46,709 nt of DNA from Clostridiales bacterium (GTDB taxonomy: Bacteria; Bacillota; Clostridia; Oscillospirales; Acutalibacteraceae): contig JAAWQC010000018.1 of NCBI GenBank assembly GCA_022800315.1, positions 1 through 46,709 of the forward strand, in the 5' to 3' direction. The notes beneath the pieces are model-generated. The model was not told where the DNA came from, did not search any database, and was given only the letters and a program-made list of their open reading frames with translations. The translations under genes were made by a program, and so were the position numbers. Within the stretch, counting starts at the first letter, position 1. Each line of letters starts with the position of its first letter. Below, in pieces: positions 42,472-46,709 of this stretch.

Positions 42472-42909
42472 GTGAAAATTACCGTAAACGAGGATCCGGC
42501 GGTTACCCAGCCCGAGATCACCATTCGCTGCGCCGGGACAGACGAACGCATCCTGCGCATCCTGTCGCTGCTGCGGGCGTACGATCTCAAGCTGACCGGT
42601 ATCCGGGACGGCCAATACCACCTGCTGGACGCCGGGGAGGTCCTGTACGCCGAAACGGTGGACCGGCACTGCTTTCTGTATACCCTGTCCGAGGTGTACG
42701 AGACGCCGCTCCGGCTCTATGAGCTGGAGGACCGGCTGGCGGGGGTGGATTTCTTCCGTTCCTCCAAATCCATGGTGATCAGCCTGAACCACGTGCGGTC
42801 GATCCGGCCCGAGCTGGGCGGCCGGCTCCAGCTGACCATGAGCAATGGGGAAAAGCTGTTCGTCTCCCGCCAGTACGCGGGAACACTCCGCGGGATGCTG
42901 GGCCTGTGA
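42472..42909 (+). CDS. LytTR family DNA-binding regulator
   Basis: A 145-residue regulator with a C-terminal LytTR domain (about 45-143): IRDGQYHLLDAGEVLYAETVDRHCFLYTLSEVYETPLRLYELEDRLAGVDFFRSSKSMVISLNHVRSI, the typical ten-stranded DNA-binding fold. There is no receiver domain. The GTG start follows GGGGAGGGG at good distance; a longer frame from 42409 starts before the ribosome site. Such short LytTR proteins are typically cotranscribed with a DUF3021 membrane protein, which is the next gene and is thought to hold the regulator inactive at the membrane. Autoregulation through the repeats around the promoter is likely. Confidence 0.9.
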   Translation: MKITVNEDPAVTQPEITIRCAGTDERILRILSLLRAYDLKLTGIRDGQYHLLDAGEVLYAETVDRHCFLYTLSEVYETPLRLYELEDRLAGVDFFRSSKSMVISLNHVRSIRPELGGRLQLTMSNGEKLFVSRQYAGTLRGMLGL

Positions 42910-42947
42910 AGGACTCGCTGACCGAAATCGAGAAAGGACAATCGTCA

Positions 42948-43388
42948 ATGAAACGTTTTATAAAGATCGCGCTGGAGATCAAAATGCGGACCTGCCTGAT
43001 CTTTACCGGCATCACATTGGTGGCTATGGCATGCCAGCTCATCGGGCTGACCGACCGTGTGGACGTGCTTTTTCTGTGGCAGGCGCTGCTGCTGGGCTTT
43101 TTGTTCGCCCTGCTGCAATATGTGCTGGTATCCGGCCGGCGGGTGGGAAGCAGGGGATATGTGGGGCGGATGGCCCTCTTCGGCGGCGCGTTTCTGGCGC
43201 TGCTGGCGGCGGGAGCGGGGCTGTTCGGCTGGCTGGACCCTGCCCGGCCGGAGCAGTGGGCGTTCCTGCTGATCGTGGGGCTGCTGGCCTTCCTGGGCAT
43301 CAACATCGGTTTTGAAATCTACGCGTCGCTGTCCGGCCGGCGGTACGACCGCCTGCTGGAGGAATATCACAGCAAAAACCATTCCTGA
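42948..43388 (+). CDS. DUF3021 membrane protein
   Basis: A 146-residue protein with four membrane segments (about 15-33, 43-60, 76-96 and 105-125) and a basic C-terminal tail (RRYDRLLEEYHSKN). It matches the DUF3021 pattern, including the early KMRTCLIFTGITL and the final YRRL-like motif. In known pairs this protein regulates its LytTR partner. ATG 42948 follows AGAAAGGA; upstream in-frame ATG lies just after the regulator stop without a site. Operon of two genes ending in a bidirectional terminator. Confidence 0.85.
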   Translation: MKRFIKIALEIKMRTCLIFTGITLVAMACQLIGLTDRVDVLFLWQALLLGFLFALLQYVLVSGRRVGSRGYVGRMALFGGAFLALLAAGAGLFGWLDPARPEQWAFLLIVGLLAFLGINIGFEIYASLSGRRYDRLLEEYHSKNHS

Positions 43389-43390
43389 CG

Positions 43391-43428
43391 AAAAGCGTCC
43401 GTTCGGCTCTGCCGAACGGACGCTTTTT
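43391..43428. terminator. Bidirectional terminator
   Basis: AAAAGCGTCCGTTCGGC pairs with its exact complement around TCT, with T/A runs on both sides. It touches the minus-strand comM stop, so it serves both convergent units. Confidence 0.92.
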
Positions 43429-44954
43429 CAGCCTTTCTCCCAGTATTTGCGGTCGAGGCTGCGGTACTGCACCGCCTCGGCGATGTGGGCGGAATCGAGG
43501 GTGTCCGCCCCGTCCAGGTCGGCGATGGTGCGGGCGACCTTGAGCAGGCGGTCGTAGGCCCGTGCCGACAGCCCCAGCCGGTCGAAGGCGCTTTTCAGCA
43601 GGGTCTGGGCCGCGGGGGTCAGGGGGCAGGCCTGCCGCAGCAGGCCGGGGGGAATCTGGGCGTTGGCGGTGATGCCGGTGCCCTTCAGCCGTTCCTGCTG
43701 GCGCAGGCGGGCGGCATTCACCCGCCTGCGGATTTCCGCCGAGCTTTCGGCGGGGGTGTCGTCCGCCAGCTTATCGTATTCCACCGGCGGCACCTCGATG
43801 TGCAGGTCGATGCGGTCCAGCAGGGGCCCCGACACGCGGGCCAGATACTGCCGCGCGGCTTTCGGGGTGCAGGTGCAGGCCCGGGCGGGGTGGCCGAAAT
43901 AGCCGCAGGGGCAGGGGTTCATGGCAGCGGCCAGCATGAAGGAGCAGGGATAGGACAGGGTGGCGTTGACCCGCGAGATGGTGACCCGCCGTTCCTCCAG
44001 CGGCTGACGGAGGGCCTCCATCGACTGGCGGGAAAATTCCGGCAGCTCGTCCAGGAACAGCACCCCCTGATGGGCGAGGGATACCTCCCCGGGACGGGGC
44101 AGGCTCCCGCCGCCGGTGAGGCCGGGGGCGGAGATGTTGTGGTGGGGCGCGCGGAAGGGGCGGCTGCGCAGCAGTCCGCCGCCGGGCAGAGTCCCCGCCA
44201 CCGAATGGATTTTGGTCACCTCCAGCGCCTCCTCCCGTGTCATGTCGGGCAGGATGGAGGGCAGGCGCTTGGCCAGCATGCTCTTGCCCGAACCGGGCGG
44301 GCCGATCAGGAGGATGTTGTGGGCGCCGGCGGCCGCCACCTCCAGCGCCCGGCGGGCGGAGGCCTGCCCCCTCACGTCGGCGAAATCCTCCGCGGTAGAG
44401 GCGGCGTGAGCGTAAGCCTTGGGGGCGACGGCGCGGGGCAGTTCACCCCGCCCCGTCAGGTGGTCGAGAAGCTGGGGGACGTTCCCGGCGGCGTACACCT
44501 CGATCCCGTCGGTGACGGCGGCTTCCACGGCGTTGGCGGCCGGGACGAATACCCGGCGCATCCCCCCGTCGCGGGCGGCGATGACCATGGGCAGGGCCCC
44601 CTTCACCGGCCGGATATCGCCGGTCAGGGACAGCTCCCCCAGAAAGGCGCAGCCGTCCAGCGAAGCGTTCAGCTGCCCGCCCGCCCTCAGCAGGGCGAGC
44701 AGCAGGGGCAGGTCGTACACCGAGCCCTCCTTGCGCACGTCGGCGGGTGCCAGATTGACCGTGATGCGGCTGACCGGATAGTCGAAGCCGCAGTTTTTCA
44801 TGGAGGAGCGCACCCGGTCCCGCGACTCCCGCACGGCGGCGCCGGGCAGGCCCACCACGTCGAAGCCGGGAAGACCCTGGGACAGGTCGGCCTCCACCTT
44901 GACCAGAAAACCGTCCACCCCCATCAGGCCCATGCTCATCACCTGTGCGAACAC
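43428..44954 (-). CDS. comM: YifB/ComM family AAA+ ATPase (Mg chelatase-like)
   Basis: A 508-residue protein with an N-terminal Lon-like/ChlI domain (1-170, FAQVMSMGLMGVDGFLVKVEADLSQGLPGFDVVGLPGAAVRESRDRVRSSM) and a AAA+ core with Walker A GPPGSGKS, Walker B GVLFLDELPEFSR and the arginine-rich RQPLEERRVTISRVN. A CPCGYFGHPARACTC cysteine stretch, a C-terminal helical region and the RAYDRLLKVARTIADLDG motif close it. ComM helicases drive branch migration during natural transformation. GTG 44954 gives the usual N-terminus and follows AGGAAGGGGG; the open frame continues upstream without a start. Divergent from mtnN. Confidence 0.92.
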   Translation of the reverse strand: MFAQVMSMGLMGVDGFLVKVEADLSQGLPGFDVVGLPGAAVRESRDRVRSSMKNCGFDYPVSRITVNLAPADVRKEGSVYDLPLLLALLRAGGQLNASLDGCAFLGELSLTGDIRPVKGALPMVIAARDGGMRRVFVPAANAVEAAVTDGIEVYAAGNVPQLLDHLTGRGELPRAVAPKAYAHAASTAEDFADVRGQASARRALEVAAAGAHNILLIGPPGSGKSMLAKRLPSILPDMTREEALEVTKIHSVAGTLPGGGLLRSRPFRAPHHNISAPGLTGGGSLPRPGEVSLAHQGVLFLDELPEFSRQSMEALRQPLEERRVTISRVNATLSYPCSFMLAAAMNPCPCGYFGHPARACTCTPKAARQYLARVSGPLLDRIDLHIEVPPVEYDKLADDTPAESSAEIRRRVNAARLRQQERLKGTGITANAQIPPGLLRQACPLTPAAQTLLKSAFDRLGLSARAYDRLLKVARTIADLDGADTLDSAHIAEAVQYRSLDRKYWEKG

Positions 44955-44983
44955 GCCGCCGCCCCCTTCCTGTCGATGGGAAC

Positions 44984-45012
44984 AGTATACACCCCGCGGC
45001 AGAAAGCGGCAA
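44984..45012 (-). promoter_or_regulatory. comM promoter
   Basis: Minus strand: TTGCCG (45012-45007), 17 bases, TATACT (44989-44984), about 30 bases before the GTG start. Confidence 0.7.
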
Positions 45013-45057
45013 CGGAATGTGATGCATAACCACAGGCCGCTGACAGGAGGAAATGCC

Positions 45058-45086
45058 TTGCGAAAGGGCCGTCCCGCCGGTATAAT
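45058..45086 (+). promoter_or_regulatory. mtnN promoter
   Basis: TTGCGA (45058-45063), 17 bases, TATAAT (45081-45086). Transcription would start near 45093. Confidence 0.75.
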
Positions 45087-45122
45087 GGGAGGGACAATCC
45101 AAGATGACGGAGGAGAAGGAAT

Positions 45123-45872
45123 ATGCCGATTGGTGTGTTGTGCGCGATGACCGGTGAAATCGCCCTGCTGCGCGAGGATATGGAGGTCACCGGCCGGGAG
45201 ACGGTGGGGGGACGGGAGTTTCTGACCGGGCGGCTCTACGGCCGGGAGGCGGTGCTGGCCCTGTCGGGCATCGGCAAGGTGGCGGCGGCCTGCGCCGCCA
45301 CCATCCTGCTGGATCATTTCGGGGCGGAGACGCTGATTTTCAGCGGCACGGCGGGGGGCGTGGACCCGACGCTGCGCACCGGCGATCTGGTGGTCTCCGA
45401 CCGCAGCGTCCAGCACGATGTGGACGCCATCGGGGAGGCGCTGTTCCAGGTGCCGGGCTATGACCAGCCGTGGTTCGACGGGGACCAACGCCTGACCGCT
45501 CTGGCGGCCGAGGCCGCCGCCCGGTTTTTTGAGCGGGATATGGCGGGGGAGGTTCCCACGGAGCATCTGGCCCCCTTCGGCATCACCCGGCCCCGGGTGG
45601 CGGTGGGGACCATCGCCTCCGGCGACCAGTTCATCAGCGAGCGGGAGAAGAACCGCTGGCTTTCTGAGCACATCGGCAACCTCCGGTGCGTGGAGATGGA
45701 GGGAGCCGCCGCCGCCCAGGTGTGCGTGGAGTTCGGCGTTCCCCATGTGATCCTGCGGGTGATTTCCGACGGCGCCAACGAGGAATCCGCGGTGGATTTC
45801 GAGGCGTTTATTGATCAGGCCGCCCGGTATTTTACCCGCGGTGCGGTGCGGGAGCTGATCAAAAGCCTGTAG
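45123..45872 (+). CDS. mtnN: 5'-methylthioadenosine/S-adenosylhomocysteine nucleosidase
   Basis: A 249-residue nucleosidase that splits adenine from methylthioadenosine and S-adenosylhomocysteine, recycling the by-products of SAM use. The family pattern is present: CAMTGEIALL (Glu12), ALSGIGKVAAACAATILL, FSGTAGGVD, the ribose-binding VEMEGAAAAQVC and RVISDGANEE with catalytic Asp216. It is about 20 residues longer than E. coli MtnN because of an extended loop (residues about 100-160). AGGAGAAGGA precedes the ATG. Single gene, divergent from comM, followed by a terminator. Confidence 0.93.
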   Translation: MPIGVLCAMTGEIALLREDMEVTGRETVGGREFLTGRLYGREAVLALSGIGKVAAACAATILLDHFGAETLIFSGTAGGVDPTLRTGDLVVSDRSVQHDVDAIGEALFQVPGYDQPWFDGDQRLTALAAEAAARFFERDMAGEVPTEHLAPFGITRPRVAVGTIASGDQFISEREKNRWLSEHIGNLRCVEMEGAAAAQVCVEFGVPHVILRVISDGANEESAVDFEAFIDQAARYFTRGAVRELIKSL

Positions 45873-45890
45873 ATTAAACGGCGCAGGAAA

Positions 45891-45931
45891 AGCCGCGGGC
45901 CCTTCCCGACTGACGGGAAGGGCCCGCGGCT
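45891..45931. terminator. Terminator hairpin
   Basis: An 18-pair perfect stem (45891-45908 with 45914-45931) and a five-base loop, followed by CGTTTATTT. It lies between mtnN and the minus-strand XRE gene and can serve both. Confidence 0.88.
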
Positions 45932-45934
45932 CGT

Positions 45935-46228
45935 TTATTTGACCGGCGTATAAGGAGAGGATGCCGGTGGAGAAAGTGAGGGTTCATCGGGGACATCCAG
46001 CGGGCGGAAGATATTCCGCAGGGTTAGGCCGTAGAAGCGGCAGAGGGTGTGGAGGGCGCGCATATCGAAATCGCGGCCTTCCTCCATATCGGAGAGAACC
46101 CGCGCCCGGATGCCGGTGGCCTCCGCCAGCTGTTCCCGCGTCCGCCCGCTTTGCCGGCGAAGCGCGATACAATTTTCGCACAGGGTTTTGTCAATGGGGT
46201 CATCAATATGCGGACAGGGGTTTTTCAT
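45935..46228 (-). CDS. XRE family regulator
   Basis: A 97-residue protein with an N-terminal Cys/His stretch (CPHIDDPIDKTLCENC, three Cys and one His that could bind zinc) followed by a Cro/C1-type helix-turn-helix (ALRRQSGRTREQLAEATGIRARVLSDMEEGRDFDMRALHTLCRFYGLTL). The proline-rich tail is short. AGGAGG stands eight bases before the ATG. It is divergent from the XRE gene at 46355, and the spacer between them contains an operator-like palindrome, so both probably read the same DNA region. Target not visible. Confidence 0.78.
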   Translation of the reverse strand: MKNPCPHIDDPIDKTLCENCIALRRQSGRTREQLAEATGIRARVLSDMEEGRDFDMRALHTLCRFYGLTLRNIFRPLDVPDEPSLSPPASSPYTPVK

Positions 46229-46278
46229 GGTAGGGTCCTCCTGCCGTTCAGTGTACCAATATTATACTAAAATAAATC

Positions 46279-46294
46279 ACCAACAATCGTTGGT
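46279..46294. promoter_or_regulatory. Operator-like palindrome between two XRE genes
   Basis: ACCAAC-AATC-GTTGGT, two perfect 6-bp arms, placed in the AT-rich spacer and beside the TATAAT-like sequence (46266-46261) reading toward the minus-strand gene. This is the size and position expected for a Cro/C1-type operator. Confidence 0.55.
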
Positions 46295-46354
46295 ATATTC
46301 CATATTTTAACCTCCTATACTGTTTTTGTCAAGAACAATTGTAGGTGTTAGAAT

Positions 46355-46579
46355 ATGCGAAAGATTTTGGCGCAACGTTTAAGGCAATGCAGAAAAAGTA
46401 AGGGATTAACACAGAATGAGGTCGTTATATTCTGCGATATCACGGAAAAGGCCTATCAGAATTATGAATTGATGACGAGGGAACCCAAGTTGGAGATTCT
46501 AATCAAGATTGCGGATGTTTTTGAAGTTTCGATAGATTATCTTGTAGGGAGAACGGATAATAAGTATATTGGCAGATAG
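46355..46579 (+). CDS. Small XRE (Cro/C1-type) regulator
   Basis: A 74-residue protein that is essentially one helix-turn-helix domain: LAQRLRQCRKSKGLTQNEVVIFCDITEKAYQNYELMTREPKLEILIKIADVFEVSIDYLVGRTDN, the usual pattern with the YLVGRT ending. A TATACT (46316-46321) lies upstream with no good -35; AGGTG about 8 bases before the ATG is a weak ribosome site. The gene and its flanks are AT-rich, unlike the rest of the window, which points to recent arrival from another source. The 99-bp hairpin repeat begins 31 bases after its stop, as it does after the RHH gene at the other end. Confidence 0.8.
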   Translation: MRKILAQRLRQCRKSKGLTQNEVVIFCDITEKAYQNYELMTREPKLEILIKIADVFEVSIDYLVGRTDNKYIGR

Positions 46580-46610
46580 TTTCTTATTTAATTATTTATT
46601 GAGCTTATGC

Positions 46611-46709
46611 TTGCTCCGCAGGCCCCCTTTTCTTGACGATAAGAAAAGGGGGGAAAAGAATCGTTAAGGGGAAACCTTTCGAACGGGTTTCCCCTTAAAA
46701 CCCCATCCC
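46611..46709 (-). repeat. Double-hairpin repeat, right copy (inverted)
   Basis: The reverse complement of 153-251, 98 of 99 bases identical, reaching exactly to the window end, so it may continue beyond. It keeps both hairpins, and it follows the 3' end of a small regulator gene in the same relative orientation as the left copy. Confidence 0.9.

Noticed and set aside
43485-45029. Plus-strand frame of 514 codons opposite comM
   Set aside because: Shadow of a GC-rich gene, with no ribosome site or family pattern.
44955-45746. Upstream extension of the comM frame
   Set aside because: It passes through the comM promoter and antisense to mtnN; GTG 44954 gives the family N-terminus.
1-46709. CRISPR arrays, tRNA/rRNA genes, insertion sequences, prophage
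   Set aside because: No regularly spaced repeats, no tRNA cloverleaf or rRNA sequence recognised, and no transposase, integrase or structural phage gene among the readable frames.

Overview
The window looks like a chromosome segment of a high-GC Firmicute, most likely a gut-type Clostridia of the Oscillospiraceae/Ruminococcaceae sort. The evidence is the low-GC Gram-positive style of expression signals (AGGAGG ribosome sites, TTGACA/TATAAT promoters, U-tract terminators, two T-box leaders), combined with GC-rich coding DNA, isoleucine synthesis through citramalate, a LytTR-DUF3021 pair, WG-repeat lipoprotein and S1/ABC-F/SPFH genes common in that group. Genus cannot be fixed from the sequence alone. 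Most of the window is ordinary core and housekeeping chromosome; no phage, insertion sequence, CRISPR, tRNA or rRNA was seen.

Layout. 1-1016: a 99-bp double-hairpin repeat, a ribbon-helix-helix gene and a small coiled-coil gene. 1051-7140: an isoleucine operon (T-box with an Ile specifier, ilvB, ilvN, cimA, leuC, leuD) that makes 2-oxobutanoate from pyruvate and feeds acetohydroxyacid synthase. 7144-8620: MATE transporter with a promoter-hairpin leader. 8625-12552: recA-recX-rimO-pgsA. 12590-15038: a cysteine T-box and cysE-cysS. 15150-18792: membrane protein, copZ, copA, ywbE and an ArsC-like gene. 18873-22769 (minus): WG lipoprotein, a broken WG relative, and an ABC exporter pair whose promoter lies inside a long palindrome. 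22806-25055: divergent AEC and SLC13/ArsB-like permeases. 25121-29357: S1-domain protein, ROK-like protein and a membrane-anchored protein with an internal duplication. 29467-33715 (minus): SPFH protein, zinc-ribbon membrane protein and ABC-F ATPase. 33944-36499: aldo/keto reductase, hemolysin III-like and ClbS/DfsB-like genes. 37112-40333: SGNH esterase, second MATE and sirtuin. 40520-43388: polysaccharide deacetylase, amidase, LytTR and DUF3021. 43428-45872: divergent comM and mtnN. 45935-46709: two divergent XRE regulators and a second, inverted copy of the 99-bp repeat.

The genes work together mainly in three visible units: isoleucine synthesis under uncharged tRNA-Ile control, cysteine synthesis and charging under uncharged tRNA-Cys control, and copper handling (CopZ passing Cu(I) to CopA). 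I found no convincing large novel system. The best leads are the inverted double-hairpin repeats that close the window, the palindrome-embedded ABC promoter, the MATE leader, the duplicated-domain membrane protein, the divergent ROK protein and the SPFH/zinc-ribbon/ABC-F operon.
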